A DNA stretch of 53,123 nucleotides from Selenomonadaceae bacterium (lineage in GTDB: Bacteria > Bacillota > Negativicutes > Selenomonadales > Selenomonadaceae): NCBI GenBank assembly GCA_024698045.1, contig JAILRS010000006.1, positions 1 through 53,123 on the forward strand, written 5' to 3'. Under the pieces are notes generated by a model. It searched no databases and was not told where the DNA came from. It was given only the letters and a program-made list of their open reading frames with translations. Below, in pieces: positions 7,151 to 17,700 of this stretch. Within the stretch, counting starts at the first letter, position 1. Each line of letters begins with the position of its first letter. A program made the position numbers and the translations under genes.

Positions 7151-8080
7151 TTATTTGTAAAGCTCCGTGGAAAGGTAACGATCTCCGCCGTCGGGCAAAA
7201 TGACCACGAAATTTTTTCCTGCGAAATCATCACGTTTTGACAGTTCAATCGCCGCGGAAATTGCCGCACCCGAAGATATTCCGATTAAAATTCCCTCGGC
7301 ACGCGCGAAATCTCTTGCGAACTTGAAAGCATCTTCATTGGCGACGGGAACCACTGTATCGTAAATTTTCGTGTCGAGAGTTTTGGGAATAAAACCTGCG
7401 CCGATTCCCTGAATTTTATGTGCGCCGGCTTTTCCGCCCGATAAAACCGCCGAGCTTTTCGGCTCTACGGCTACAACCTTGATTGCAGGATTTTTTGACT
7501 TCAAAAATTTTCCCGTACCGCTCAAAGTTCCGCCCGTACCCACAGCGGAAATGAAGACATCAACTGCGCCGTCGGTATCGTTCCAAATTTCTACGCCTGT
7601 CGTCGCCTCATGTGCCGCAGGGTTCGCCATATTTGTAAACTGCGAAGGAATAAACGCGTTCGGAATTTCTTTTGCCAACTCTTCGGCTTTGACTATTGCG
7701 CCTTTCATTCCTTTACTGCCTTCCGTCAAAACAATTTCCGCGCCGTAAGCTTTGAGCAATTGTCTGCGTTCAACACTCATCGTTTCGGGCATGACGAAGA
7801 TAGCGCGATAACCTTTGGCGGCGGCGACGCTCGCGAGCCCGATACCCGTATTGCCGCTGGTCGGCTCGATTATTACGGAGCCGCTTTTTAATTTCCCTTC
7901 CCGTTCGGCGGTCTCAATCATCATCTTTGCAACTCTGTCCTTGACGCTGCCGGCAGGGTTGAAATACTCGAGTTTGACAAGCAATCTGCCGTTAAATCCG
8001 ACACTCGCCGCAAATTTTTTTGCCTCCATTAACGGAGTACCGCCTATCATTTCGGTTACGTTTGAAAAAATTTTACTCAT
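7151..8080 (-). CDS. cysK: Cysteine synthase (O-acetylserine sulfhydrylase)
   Basis: This PLP enzyme makes cysteine from O-acetylserine and sulfide. The 309-residue product has the PLP lysine in PAGSVKDR (Lys47), the substrate loop TSGNTG near 74-79, and the phosphate-binding GTGGTLSG near 180. I chose ATG 8080, which gives the typical family N-terminus MSKIFSNVTEMIGGTPL. The frame is open to 8191, and a GTG three codons upstream is possible; no strong ribosome binding site distinguishes them. It is the last gene of a minus-strand run and ends in a terminator at about 7080-7112. CysK and CysM are hard to separate by eye, but the length and motifs fit CysK. Confidence 0.93.
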   Translation of the reverse strand: MSKIFSNVTEMIGGTPLMEAKKFAASVGFNGRLLVKLEYFNPAGSVKDRVAKMMIETAEREGKLKSGSVIIEPTSGNTGIGLASVAAAKGYRAIFVMPETMSVERRQLLKAYGAEIVLTEGSKGMKGAIVKAEELAKEIPNAFIPSQFTNMANPAAHEATTGVEIWNDTDGAVDVFISAVGTGGTLSGTGKFLKSKNPAIKVVAVEPKSSAVLSGGKAGAHKIQGIGAGFIPKTLDTKIYDTVVPVANEDAFKFARDFARAEGILIGISSGAAISAAIELSKRDDFAGKNFVVILPDGGDRYLSTELYK

Positions 8081-8132
8081 CTTTGGCACGACAATTAAAG
8101 TCGCGCTGTCACTTCCTTTCCGAAGAAATATT

Positions 8133-8747
8133 TTATGCCGAAAGTTTCGCCGCGAAATCCGTCGTGACAATATCGCCGTAATTTTCCGCAAGCCATGTCA
8201 CGATTTTATTCCAATAGTGTTTTGCTTTCCACGAAGCCGCAAAATCAAACCAGTAGACCAGCGGAATTAATACGGGTGTCCCGATATTGTCGACGATTCT
8301 CACGCGGTATTTATTCGGCTCATATTCTTGCACCATGAAATTAGTTATATCCGTGTCAACGATGACAATGTTTTCGCTCAAAAACTCTTCTTTGAAATTC
8401 ATCAATACGTCTTGCATTTTAGCACGTAATTCCGAATCACCGCAACTCTTCGGCAAAAATTTTTCCATATCCAAACTGGTTTTGCCGTTGTAATTCAAAA
8501 CGCGCTCGAAAATATAACCCGTGCCGATATTCGTATCGACAGTACCGTAAAATTTCGTGATAAGTTTCGATTGCTCCAACTTCGTCGCGCATGCTCTACG
8601 GTAGCGCATTTCTTTACGGACATCGCCATCATCTTTTACATGCGGAACTTTTATACACTTGGCATTATCGGTCGGATGAATGTACGTGGCTTGATGACCG
8701 CCCGAACCTATGAATAAATCTTCGTTGATTGTCAAAACGTCGCTCAT
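8133..8747 (-). CDS. YrbL-like protein (kinase-fold, PhoP-regulated family)
   Basis: The 204-residue protein resembles the YrbL/PhoP-regulatory-network family, which shares the fold of small sugar or LPS kinases. It has an early nucleotide-loop-like segment (IGSGGHQATYIHP), a lysine in KCIKVPH, an ITKFYG segment, and a DTDITNFMV catalytic-loop-like segment. The terminal IVDNIG takes the place of the usual metal-binding motif. The start overlaps the stop of the PIG-L deacetylase gene by four bases, so it belongs to the glycan cluster and may phosphorylate a surface glycan; that role is inferred. Confidence 0.7.
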   Translation of the reverse strand: MSDVLTINEDLFIGSGGHQATYIHPTDNAKCIKVPHVKDDGDVRKEMRYRRACATKLEQSKLITKFYGTVDTNIGTGYIFERVLNYNGKTSLDMEKFLPKSCGDSELRAKMQDVLMNFKEEFLSENIVIVDTDITNFMVQEYEPNKYRVRIVDNIGTPVLIPLVYWFDFAASWKAKHYWNKIVTWLAENYGDIVTTDFAAKLSA

Positions 8748-10576
8748 CTGTCTACCTTCCTTATTTTATGCACACGCAATTTATCAAGCCACTGCCAAAT
8801 TTTAAGTTGAATCTGATTTAAATCACCCACACGACTTATAACCGCGCGATCGTAAATATCGGAGCCAACAACTTCGGCAGTCAATACAATTTCGTTTTCT
8901 TCACCGAAGTTGATAACAAAATCATCATCCGTAACAATTTCGGTAGCGATGATATTATCGGCGGTTGTGGCGGTAATTTTAACGGGCGCATCCACATGGA
9001 AACGATACAACCCGACGGAAATTTTATCGGTCTCGTTTGGAATTGCGCAGTGATAGAAAAAATTATCGGCAACGGTCAATTTTATAAACGGCGCAATTTT
9101 AGTGAGCGAATCTGTATTGGCGAAGAATTCCACTTCGGCAAGACCGAAATTAACACCGCAATCTACGATTGTAATTTCGGCATGTTTGACGAAAAATTTA
9201 TCTGTATCGATAATCAGCGGACACCCATGCGCAGGCAAAACCGCATCAAAAGTTTTGGTATTGTCAATGACGGGGCTGTCGTTTACCAAATCCAAACGCA
9301 CTGAAATTTTAGCCGGTTCGTCATCGATTGCATTGCCGTAGATAACTATTCTGCGAACTTGCGCGGCATCATCCCAATCGAAAAAAATTTGTCGTTGACT
9401 ATCGGCGGAATCGGGTTGCCAAAGGTTATCCCCCAATTTCGCAGGACAAGCATTAATATCGGTTGTGTCGATTATTTTAAAGTCACGAACTTTATCGGGA
9501 TTGCCGGAAGAGGCGGAAACATGTGCGAAATAAGTTTGACTGTCGGTACGCCGCTCGAAAAATACTTCATCCGAATTTAAAATCCTCAAAGCGTTCCATT
9601 CGTTACGTTGAGATTTATGAGCGAAAATAGCATTGGCAATCGGATTATCTTTGAGCAAAGTTTTGCGGCAATGTTCGGGAATCGGAAATCGTACGCGTTG
9701 CGCCCAAATGTAATTCGCGCGATCTATCAAATCGAAATCGTAAGTATCTGTTACGCCGACTTTCGGCTTGAGTGTCGACAAAAGATTCGGGGCATAAAAA
9801 TCGGGCGCGGCAGTGAAGGCAGTAGCGTAGGCAAATTTTTTGTAGACTTCGGGGCGGTAATTGTAGGAGCCGCACAGAATTTCGCCCATAACCTCCTCGA
9901 ACAAAACGGATAAAGCACGGTGATCCGCATGACTGTCATAGTCGACACAGAAAATAATATTGGCACGAAGTTCAAGCAGTAAACTTTTCAAGTCACGCTT
10001 AAAATACTCGCGCGTATACGGACTGTGTTGCCCGAAAGTTTTTTTTGCGTAGTCGATAAAATTTTCTGCGGCATAAGTTTCGGAAAAACCTGCGGGCGAA
10101 GTCATTGGGTTAACGGCGTCGAATACATGCGGATTTCCTTTGCCATTGAAAGTATCTCCGTAGCCGAGGAAAATAATTTTATCTTCGGAGACGCCTAAAA
10201 TTTTCAGCGCGTCGACAGCTTCGGCGGCACGAACCGCGGCAGGGTTTTCAAAATCTCCGTTGGTTGAATAGGCTACAAAAATTTCCGCCTTCGCCGCTGC
10301 CAAATTCAAAATCATATTTCCGGCAATGTTAATTTCGTCGTCGGGATGAGGAGCCAAAATCAAGACACGTGTCCCGAAATAGCTTTTGTCAAAGAAGGAA
10401 TTGCCCACAGAAATTTTCTCTTCAACCTGCGCAGATTCATTGACCAGAGCCAGAGCACCGCACAAATCGGAATCAAAAATTTTGGCGATAAGTTTTCGCA
10501 TACGAAGAGCACGACGCAATTCCGCGCGGTAAGTATTACTAAAAAATTTTTTATCGTTCAATCGCAACACATCCAA
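8744..10576 (-). CDS. PIG-L/LmbE-family deacetylase with C-terminal beta-sandwich region
   Basis: This is a predicted zinc-dependent N-deacetylase acting on N-acetylglucosamine-type sugars. The catalytic domain covers about residues 65-290, with the metal motif HPDDE at 77-81 and HADH at 216-219. The remaining ~300 residues are strand-rich. A segment near 390-430 (WQPDSADSQ then FFDWDDAAQVRRIVIYGN) resembles F5/8 discoidin-like carbohydrate-binding domains. At 610 residues it is more than twice the length of a bare PIG-L protein. No signal peptide is visible, so it probably acts in the cytoplasm on a glycan precursor made by the neighbouring glycosyltransferases. Confidence 0.82.
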   Translation of the reverse strand: MDVLRLNDKKFFSNTYRAELRRALRMRKLIAKIFDSDLCGALALVNESAQVEEKISVGNSFFDKSYFGTRVLILAPHPDDEINIAGNMILNLAAAKAEIFVAYSTNGDFENPAAVRAAEAVDALKILGVSEDKIIFLGYGDTFNGKGNPHVFDAVNPMTSPAGFSETYAAENFIDYAKKTFGQHSPYTREYFKRDLKSLLLELRANIIFCVDYDSHADHRALSVLFEEVMGEILCGSYNYRPEVYKKFAYATAFTAAPDFYAPNLLSTLKPKVGVTDTYDFDLIDRANYIWAQRVRFPIPEHCRKTLLKDNPIANAIFAHKSQRNEWNALRILNSDEVFFERRTDSQTYFAHVSASSGNPDKVRDFKIIDTTDINACPAKLGDNLWQPDSADSQRQIFFDWDDAAQVRRIVIYGNAIDDEPAKISVRLDLVNDSPVIDNTKTFDAVLPAHGCPLIIDTDKFFVKHAEITIVDCGVNFGLAEVEFFANTDSLTKIAPFIKLTVADNFFYHCAIPNETDKISVGLYRFHVDAPVKITATTADNIIATEIVTDDDFVINFGEENEIVLTAEVVGSDIYDRAVISRVGDLNQIQLKIWQWLDKLRVHKIRKVDR

Positions 10577-10582
10577 GATAAA

Positions 10583-11707
10583 TTAGTGTCGTGCAATGAC
10601 ATCCGCCAATTTCGGAATGACAGTGGCAAAGTCACAAGTACGCCGAATGAGTTTGGCAGCCTGTTCGCCGAAATTTTTCCTGCGTTGATTGTCGTTGAAG
10701 AGGATAGCAATTTTTTCGGCGAAGGCATTGGCATCTTCCGAATAAACGCGGTAACCGTTGACATCATTTTCTATGACATCTTCGCAGCCGCCGATATCGC
10801 TGGTGACGGCAGGCAAACCGCTTGCCATAGCCTCAAGCAACGACGTTGGCAAACCTTCATGACGAGACGGGAAAATGTAGACGTCCGCCATCTGATAAAA
10901 TTCCTGCGGCTCGTCGACTTCACCGATTACCTTTATCGAATCGTCAAGCACGGTTGAAAGTTTTCGCAGTTCGTCAAGTAATTCATTGAGACCGCCGCCC
11001 ACGACAAACAAAACGGCATCGGGGAATTGTCTGTGCAGAATTTTCCACACATCTTGCAAAGTGTCGACGCCCTTATCGCGGACAATCCTTGCGCAGAAGA
11101 GCAGGACTTTACTTTCGGGATTGATACCCTTGGCGCGTTTCAATTCACGGCGTCGATTTTCATCGGATTGCGGATATTTGGCGGTATCGATACCGTGCGG
11201 CAGGATTGAAATTTTATCGGGAGCAATGCCGCCGCGCTCTACAAATCCGTCGCGAATTTCTTTGGTCGTCGCCACGTAATTTGTGCACATGGATAAAATT
11301 TTATTTCGCCAACCGTCTGCCGCATTGAAAATTTCTGCCTTACCGGTCAAAGCCAAAGTCACGGGCTTATTAAAAATTTTGGCGAAGAGAACAGCCCACA
11401 CCGAAAATTTCGGCGTACCAATGATATAAAACGCGTCTATATCTCTGTGAGTAGTGAGCAGTCGCAGAAAAATTTCGAGCCAACGAAAAGGGGGGTGCAA
11501 TCTTACCAAATCGATTCCGTTCAAATTTTCGCGTGCCGCCGTAAACATAAATCTTTTCTTTGTCATCAAAGTAACGCGATGCCCGAGCTTGATTAATTGC
11601 AACGCGTGATTTTCGCCGTGAATTTCCGCGCCGCTCTTGGTAGGTCGTCCGTCCGCCAGAAATTTTTTCCCGACGGCAAAATCTTTTATCAGCAAACAAA
11701 TATTCAT
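10583..11707 (-). CDS. Glycosyltransferase family 4 protein
   Basis: The 374-residue protein is a retaining GT-B glycosyltransferase. The N-terminal half contains a nucleotide-fold start (MNICLLIKDF) and SGAEIHGENHALQLIKLGHRV. The C-terminal half has LLFCARIVRDKGVDTL and the family signature EGLPTSLLEAMASGLP with the donor-binding glutamates. The donor and acceptor sugars are unknown. It overlaps the GT9 gene by four bases and is six bases from the PIG-L gene, so the whole block is one operon for LPS core or surface glycan assembly. Confidence 0.88.
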   Translation of the reverse strand: MNICLLIKDFAVGKKFLADGRPTKSGAEIHGENHALQLIKLGHRVTLMTKKRFMFTAARENLNGIDLVRLHPPFRWLEIFLRLLTTHRDIDAFYIIGTPKFSVWAVLFAKIFNKPVTLALTGKAEIFNAADGWRNKILSMCTNYVATTKEIRDGFVERGGIAPDKISILPHGIDTAKYPQSDENRRRELKRAKGINPESKVLLFCARIVRDKGVDTLQDVWKILHRQFPDAVLFVVGGGLNELLDELRKLSTVLDDSIKVIGEVDEPQEFYQMADVYIFPSRHEGLPTSLLEAMASGLPAVTSDIGGCEDVIENDVNGYRVYSEDANAFAEKIAILFNDNQRRKNFGEQAAKLIRRTCDFATVIPKLADVIARH

Positions 11708-12744
11708 ATGTCACCTAAAATTTTTACAGCCGCGTCGATAACTTGTTTCGGCGTAACGTTCTGCAAACAATTGGGCTTCGGGTAAGTCGGGCATTGTTCG
11801 GCGCGATAAGTACACGGGCAACAATTTTCGCGGCTGGTAAATACAACGGCATTGGGATTAATCGGATGCCAACGATCGGGACTTGTGCAGCCGTATATCG
11901 TAATCATTTTAACGCCCGTGGTCGCGGCAATATGAGTCGCGCCCGTGTCGACGGTTATTAACAAATCAACACGTCGGAATAATTCCGCCAAATCCGTCAG
12001 AGAAGTTTCGCCGCAAAAATTTTCAACACCGCCGCCCATTTCCGCGATAACTTCGTCGGCATAATCTTTATCGTTGGGCGCACCGACAACAAAAAATGCC
12101 GCGTCATATCTGTCACGAAGTTCGCCCACAACTTCCGCAAAATATTCTTTGCTCCACGTCTTTAGGGGAAATGTACCCTTGACACAAAGAGCAATTTTAA
12201 ATTTGGATTGCGGCAGACGTTTTATCAAGTCATCGGCTTTGGGCGAAGGTTTCAGCGGAAATTTCGGGGTCTCGTGTCCGTCGATATTGAAAAATTTTCT
12301 TACAATCTCTTGATAAGTTTCAGCCTGCAAAGTTTTGTTCAAATCGTGCGAAATGTCTATAACATCGGTGTACATCAAAGTTACGCGGCTGGTATTATCG
12401 TCGAAAACTTTTGACGGGCAGACGCGGCGCGGAATACCGGCAATAAAAGTCAACAGTGCAGGTCGCAACTTCCTGTCGAATGAGATAGCCAAATCAAAAT
12501 TGCGCCGTTTAATTTCGGCAATCAATGACATCATTTTGCCGAAGGAATTTTCTTTGGCGCGGTAATCCAAGACAATGACATCATCGACGACGGGATTATC
12601 AATGACGGCATCTTTTACAACGGGTTTAACCAACATTGTTATCTTTGTGTCGGGGAAATTTTTCTTGATTAGCGCAAGAGCTGATGTAGTCAAAACGACG
12701 TCGCCCAAATTCACAAGCGCATTCACTAAAATATTTTTGTACAT
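11704..12744 (-). CDS. Glycosyltransferase family 9 (LPS heptosyltransferase-like)
   Basis: The 346-residue protein belongs to the ADP-heptose:LPS heptosyltransferase family. It has the N-terminal LVNALVNLGDVVLTTSALA motif, the KTWSKEYFAEVV loop, and the C-terminal TVDTGATHIAA and YGCTSPDRWHP motifs. It would add heptose or a related sugar to the inner core on the cytoplasmic side of the membrane. AAGGAAAG lies upstream of ATG 12744. Whether it is WaaC-, WaaF- or WaaQ-like cannot be told by eye. Confidence 0.88.
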   Translation of the reverse strand: MYKNILVNALVNLGDVVLTTSALALIKKNFPDTKITMLVKPVVKDAVIDNPVVDDVIVLDYRAKENSFGKMMSLIAEIKRRNFDLAISFDRKLRPALLTFIAGIPRRVCPSKVFDDNTSRVTLMYTDVIDISHDLNKTLQAETYQEIVRKFFNIDGHETPKFPLKPSPKADDLIKRLPQSKFKIALCVKGTFPLKTWSKEYFAEVVGELRDRYDAAFFVVGAPNDKDYADEVIAEMGGGVENFCGETSLTDLAELFRRVDLLITVDTGATHIAATTGVKMITIYGCTSPDRWHPINPNAVVFTSRENCCPCTYRAEQCPTYPKPNCLQNVTPKQVIDAAVKILGDI

Positions 12745-12763
12745 AATTCAACTTTCCTTCGCG

Positions 12764-13540
12764 TCACTTTTCGGTAACGTGAATATTCTCCTTGTCGAAG
12801 TAATAAAGTTTAACATACTTCGCCATAGTGTAAAAATAATGGAAACCTGCCAGAACAAAACCGATACGCCCGTCGAGAAAACCGCCGCGCAAGAAATACA
12901 TGCGGAAACTCGCCCAAAGAGGATGCATAATCATATCTAAAATGTTTGCGGTCTTACCTTGCTCATGTGCCTTCTTCGCTGCCAAGGTCGTATAAAAATT
13001 CAGCTTGTTAAAGTAGTGATTCCAATCGCGATAGGGATAATGAACGAGATAATCACTTTGGGCAAAATCTTTTTCTGTACAGGTGTGATGAATTTGAGGA
13101 TGTACAAAGCCCGTAACGTAACTGCCTTGAGTAGGGAAAAGACGCGTGACGTAATCGGGGAACCAACCGCCGTGCCGAAGAGGTTGACCCCAAAAATAAC
13201 TTAGTCGTGCAGTACGGTAAGCGAACTTTTTATCGTCGGCAGCCAAAACTTTTTTTATCGCGGCAGATAATTCGGGCGTGGCGCGTTCGTCGGCATCGAT
13301 GAAGAATACCCAATCAAATTTTGCTTGTTGAATCGCGAAAGTTTGTTGTCCGCCCCAATCGCCGTTCAAAGCATGTTTGACGATTCGCGCACCCATATCG
13401 GCGGAAATTTTGGCTGTTTCGTCGGTACTGTAGTCGTCAATCACTACAACCTCATCCGCAAAATCTTTGACGCTTTCTATACACGCGCCGATAAATTTTT
13501 CTTCGTTCTTAGCCAAAATCAAAACTGATACTTTAGCCAT
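12764..13540 (-). CDS. Glycosyltransferase family 2 (WaaE/LgtF-like)
   Basis: The 258-residue GT-A enzyme has the N-terminal SVLILAKNEEKFI motif, VVIDDYSTDET, GDWGGQQT and FFIDADERATPEL, which together match the LPS core beta-glucosyltransferases of the WaaE/KdtX/LgtF group. A segment near 222-245 may contact the membrane. GGAGGAAT precedes ATG 13540. It sits upstream of the GT9 gene in the same direction, so the two probably act in the same LPS core pathway. Confidence 0.87.
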   Translation of the reverse strand: MAKVSVLILAKNEEKFIGACIESVKDFADEVVVIDDYSTDETAKISADMGARIVKHALNGDWGGQQTFAIQQAKFDWVFFIDADERATPELSAAIKKVLAADDKKFAYRTARLSYFWGQPLRHGGWFPDYVTRLFPTQGSYVTGFVHPQIHHTCTEKDFAQSDYLVHYPYRDWNHYFNKLNFYTTLAAKKAHEQGKTANILDMIMHPLWASFRMYFLRGGFLDGRIGFVLAGFHYFYTMAKYVKLYYFDKENIHVTEK

Positions 13541-13616
13541 TTATTCCTCCAAAAATTTTATTGACAATCATTTCTGCGCAGAGAATTGATAATCCTGCAG
13601 TAATCGGCGCAGAGAT

Positions 13617-14477
13617 TTATCGGGAAATATTTTTATTGGCTGCCTTGCTCGCGATGATATTTTCCGCCGCCTCAAAGACAAGAGATTTGTCCAGCTCGTT
13701 CAAATTAAGTCGTGCAGCTTTGAAAGCGGCGTTGAGCATAGCATTTGAAATATCACTGCCGGAAATGCCGTCGAATTTTTTTGCCAACTCGTCAAAGTCA
13801 AGATTGTTGGGTACTTCGTTAGGGGTGTACATTCTCCAAAGTTTTCGGCGACAATCCTCATCGGGCAGAGTGAATTTGACATGCATGGAAATTCTACGCA
13901 TAAAAGCCGCATCGAAATTCTCAATGAAGTTGGTAGCGAAGATGATAAAGTCTTGATACTCATTCATCAACATAAGCATGACGGAACGAGTTTGATTGAC
14001 ACTGACATCGACGGCTTGTGTCATATTCGTTACACGTTTACTCAAAATTGCATCGGCCTCGTCGAAAAATAAAATGCTGTTACTTTTCTTCGCCGCCTCG
14101 AATGCCTTGCGAATATTCTTTGGAGTTTCGCCGACATATTTGGATTCGATATCGGCGTAATTGACGACCAAAATATTTCTGCCGAGTTTTTTTGCGATGG
14201 CATGAGCCGCCATAGTTTTGCCCGTACCGGGTTCGCCGTAAAGGTTAATGCCGATTCTTCGGGAAAATTTGTGTGTATGTTTGAAGCCCCAAAGCTCAAA
14301 GACGCGATGAGAATTTTCCGAGTAGGTAGCGACATCCAAAATCTGCGCCTTGACTTCCTCGGGTAAAATTATTTCGTCGAGTGACCATTTCGGCTCTTCG
14401 GGTATGAAAATTTCTTCGTCGTGTTTAACATCTTTTTTCGGCTCGAAATTAACTGCTTTCTTCGGATTAATAGGCAT
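13617..14477 (-). CDS. AAA+ ATPase, single domain
   Basis: This cytoplasmic AAA ATPase of 286 residues is of the FtsH/Cdc48/katanin type. Walker A is GEPGTGKT at 81-88, the pore-loop-like segment YVGET is at about 114-118, Walker B is ILFFDEAD near 135-142, sensor 1 is ATN near 181, and a pair of arginines at 194-195 could be the fingers. The first ~35 residues are charged and probably flexible. There is no protease domain. It lies upstream of the LPS glycosyltransferases with 76 bases between, so a functional link is uncertain. GGAG at 14487-14490 (minus) supports ATG 14477. Confidence 0.85.
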   Translation of the reverse strand: MPINPKKAVNFEPKKDVKHDEEIFIPEEPKWSLDEIILPEEVKAQILDVATYSENSHRVFELWGFKHTHKFSRRIGINLYGEPGTGKTMAAHAIAKKLGRNILVVNYADIESKYVGETPKNIRKAFEAAKKSNSILFFDEADAILSKRVTNMTQAVDVSVNQTRSVMLMLMNEYQDFIIFATNFIENFDAAFMRRISMHVKFTLPDEDCRRKLWRMYTPNEVPNNLDFDELAKKFDGISGSDISNAMLNAAFKAARLNLNELDKSLVFEAAENIIASKAANKNISR

Positions 14478-14501
14478 GACATCATCTCCGGAAATTTTAT
14501 T

Positions 14502-14530
14502 GGCGGATAATTTTTAATCTGTTATCCGCC
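14502..14530. promoter_or_regulatory. Inverted repeat upstream of the AAA gene
   Basis: GGCGGATAA and TTATCCGCC form a perfect nine-base inverted repeat with an 11-base spacer. It lies 25 bases upstream of the AAA ATPase start and 110 bases before the nifJ promoter. It has no T run of its own, so it may be an operator or a leader hairpin. Confidence 0.45.
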
Positions 14531-14642
14531 CGAGCATTATCGGTGAAAATTTTTGTTTGAAGTATAATTTCAGTGTTATAATTTTTCAAGCCGAAGACCT
14601 CGCGCGGAAATTTCTATAAGATTCGTAACATATACAGCGCGG

Positions 14643-14671
14643 TTTACATTTTTATAACTGCGTGTTATAAT
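14643..14671 (+). promoter_or_regulatory. Promoter of nifJ
   Basis: TTTACA (14643-14648) and TATAAT (14666-14671) are 17 bases apart, and TG lies one base before the -10, an extended -10. Transcription would start near 14678. Confidence 0.8.
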
Positions 14672-14720
14672 ATCGCCCAAATTATTTTTCACCGATTTGA
14701 AGGGAGACTTTCGAAAGTTT

Positions 14721-17700
14721 ATGAGCAAGAAAATGAAGACGATGGACGGCAATCAGGCAGCGGCGTATATCTCTTACGCGTTTACCGACGTTGCGGCGAT
14801 TTACCCGATAACACCGTCCTCGCCAATGGCCGAAGATGTTGATGTCATGGCGGCTAAGGGCGTAAAGAATATTTTCGGACAAAAAGTTCGTTTGGTAGAA
14901 TTACAATCGGAGGGCGGCGCGGCAGGTACCGTACACGGTTCTTTACAGGCGGGCGCACTCACCACAACTTACACTGCTTCGCAGGGTTTCCTGCTTATGA
15001 TTCCGAACTTGTATAAAATCGCGGGCGAACTTTTGCCGGGCGTCTTCCATGTTTCGGCAAGAGCTTTGGCAACTTCCACGCTTAGTATTTTCGGAGATCA
15101 TCAAGATGTAATGGCGGCGCGTCAAACGGGTTGCGCAATGTTCGCCGAATCAAGTGTTCAGGAAGTTATGGATTTATCGGCGGTTGCTCACCTCGCCGCA
15201 ATCAAGGGTCGTATTCCGTTTATCAATTTCTTTGACGGTTTCCGCACTTCGCACGAAATTCAGAAGATAGAAATGATTGACTACGCAGATTTGGCGAAGA
15301 TTTTGGATTACGATGCGGTTGATAAATTCCGTCGTAATGCTTTGAATCCGGATCATCCCGTTATCCGCGGCACCGCAACCAATTCCGATGTCTATTTCCA
15401 AATTCGCGAAACGGTTAACAAAAATTATGACGAGTTGCCCGATATCGTCGAGGATATCATGGCGCAGGTTGCCAAGATTACGGGACGCGAACATCATATC
15501 TTTGATTACACGGGCGCACCCGACGCGGACAGAGTTATTATCGCAATCGGTTCGGGTTGTCAAACGGCAAATGAGGCGGCGCAATATCTCAACGAACGCG
15601 GCGAAAAAGTCGGCGTAGTCAGTGTCCATCTCTATCGCCCGTTCTCCGTCAAACATTTCTTGAATGCAATTCCCTCCACCGTGAAGAAAATTGCGGTGCT
15701 CGATCGTACGAAGGAAAGCGGCGCGATTGGCGAACCGCTTTATCTCGATGTCAAGGCGGCTTATTACGACGTAGCGGATAAACCCGTAATAGTCGGCGGT
15801 CGTTTCGGAATCGGCGGCAAAGATACTACGCCCGATCAAATGCTTGCAATCTTCGAGGAGCTGAAGAAAGATGCTCCGATGAACGGATTTACTATCGGCA
15901 TAAAAGACGACGTGTCACATAAATCGCTTGAGCTCGGTACGGAAGAAGTAGACTTCACGCCCGAAGGAACAACGGCCTGCAAATTCTGGGGTCTCGGTTC
16001 CGACGGTACAGTCGGCGCAAACAAATCGGCTATCAAAATTATCGGCGATAATACTGATTTATATGCGCAGGCTTATTTTGCATATGACTCCAAAAAATCC
16101 GGCGGTATCACTATGAGCCATTTGCGTTTCGGTAAATTGCCGATAACTTCGCCGTATTTGATTACCAAACCCGATTTTGTTTCCTGTTCGCAAAAGAGTT
16201 ACGTCCATCACTACAATTTAATCGACGGTTTGAAACGCGGCGGCACATTCCTTTTGAATACGGATTGGAGCGACGAAAAACTCGGAAGAAAATTGCCGAC
16301 GTATATGAAACGCTACATTGCCGAAAACGAAATCAGTGTCTACACGGTCAACGCCACGAAGATAGCCGGCGAACTCGGTTTGGGCGGTCGTTTCAATATG
16401 GTTATGCAAGCGGCTTTCTTCAAACTTGCGAATATCATTCCGATTGATGATGCCGTCAAATACCTCAAGGACGCTGTCGAAAAATCTTACGGCGCGAAGG
16501 GTCAAAACATCGTTGACATGAACTGCGGCGCAATAGATCAAGGTATTGCCGCACTCCATAAAGTCGATATCGGTACGTGGGATGTCAACGCCAAAGGACA
16601 GAGCGAACTTATCGAGCAAAAGGAAGTACCGAAATTTATCAGCGAAATTCAGAACGTCATCAACCGTCAGGAAGGCGACGCGTTGCCCGTAAGCAAATTT
16701 GTCGAGTTGGCTGATGGTACTTTCCCCGTAGGCGGTACTGCTTACGAAAAACGCGGCACGGCAATTAAAGTTCCGAAGTGGGATAAATCGAAATGTATCG
16801 GCTGCAATCAGTGTTCGTTCGTATGTCCGCATGCCGCAATTCGTCCCGTACTCACAACCGAAGAAGAATTGAAGAACGCGCCCGAAGGTATGGAAGCAAT
16901 TCCGTCAAAAATTTCGCGCGGTAAATATAATTTGACGATAGCAGTATCGACTTACGATTGCTTAGGTTGCGGAAACTGCGTACAGGTTTGCCCGAAACAG
17001 GCATTGGAAATGGTACCGTTCAACGACGAAGCTAAAGCCCGTCAGAAATATTTTGACTATGGCTTGAAAGTTTCGGAGAAAGAAAATCCGACAAAGAAAA
17101 CTACGGTTATCGGCAGTCAATTTGAAAAACCGTTGTTTGAATTCAGCGGAGCATGCGCAGGTTGCGGCGAAACACCTTACGCAAAATTGTTAACGCAACT
17201 TTTCGGCGATCGTATGATGATAGCGAATGCAACAGGTTGTTCGTCGATTTGGGGCGCGTCGGCTCCGGCAATGCCCTACACAATAAATGCTAAAGGTCAT
17301 GGTCCTGCGTGGGGTAATTCCCTTTTCGAGGATAATGCCGAATATGGTCTGGGCATGTTTATCGCCGTGAAGACTATTCGCGAATCTTTGGTCAGCGATG
17401 TCACGAAGGCACTTGAGCAGAATTTGAGTGACGAACTGAAAGCGGCTTTGACCGAATGGAAAGATAATTACAACGTCAGCGAAAACACTCGTGAACGCGC
17501 AGAAAAATTAACCGAAGTTCTTACCGCGCAGAAGGGCGACGACGCTTTACTGAATAAGATTTATAACAATCGCGACTTCTTCGTAAAACGTTCGCAATGG
17601 ATTTTAGGCGGCGACGGTTGGGCATACGATATCGGCTACGGCGGTCTCGATCATGTTTTGGCAAGCGGCGAAGATGTAAACATTTTCGTATTCGATACGG

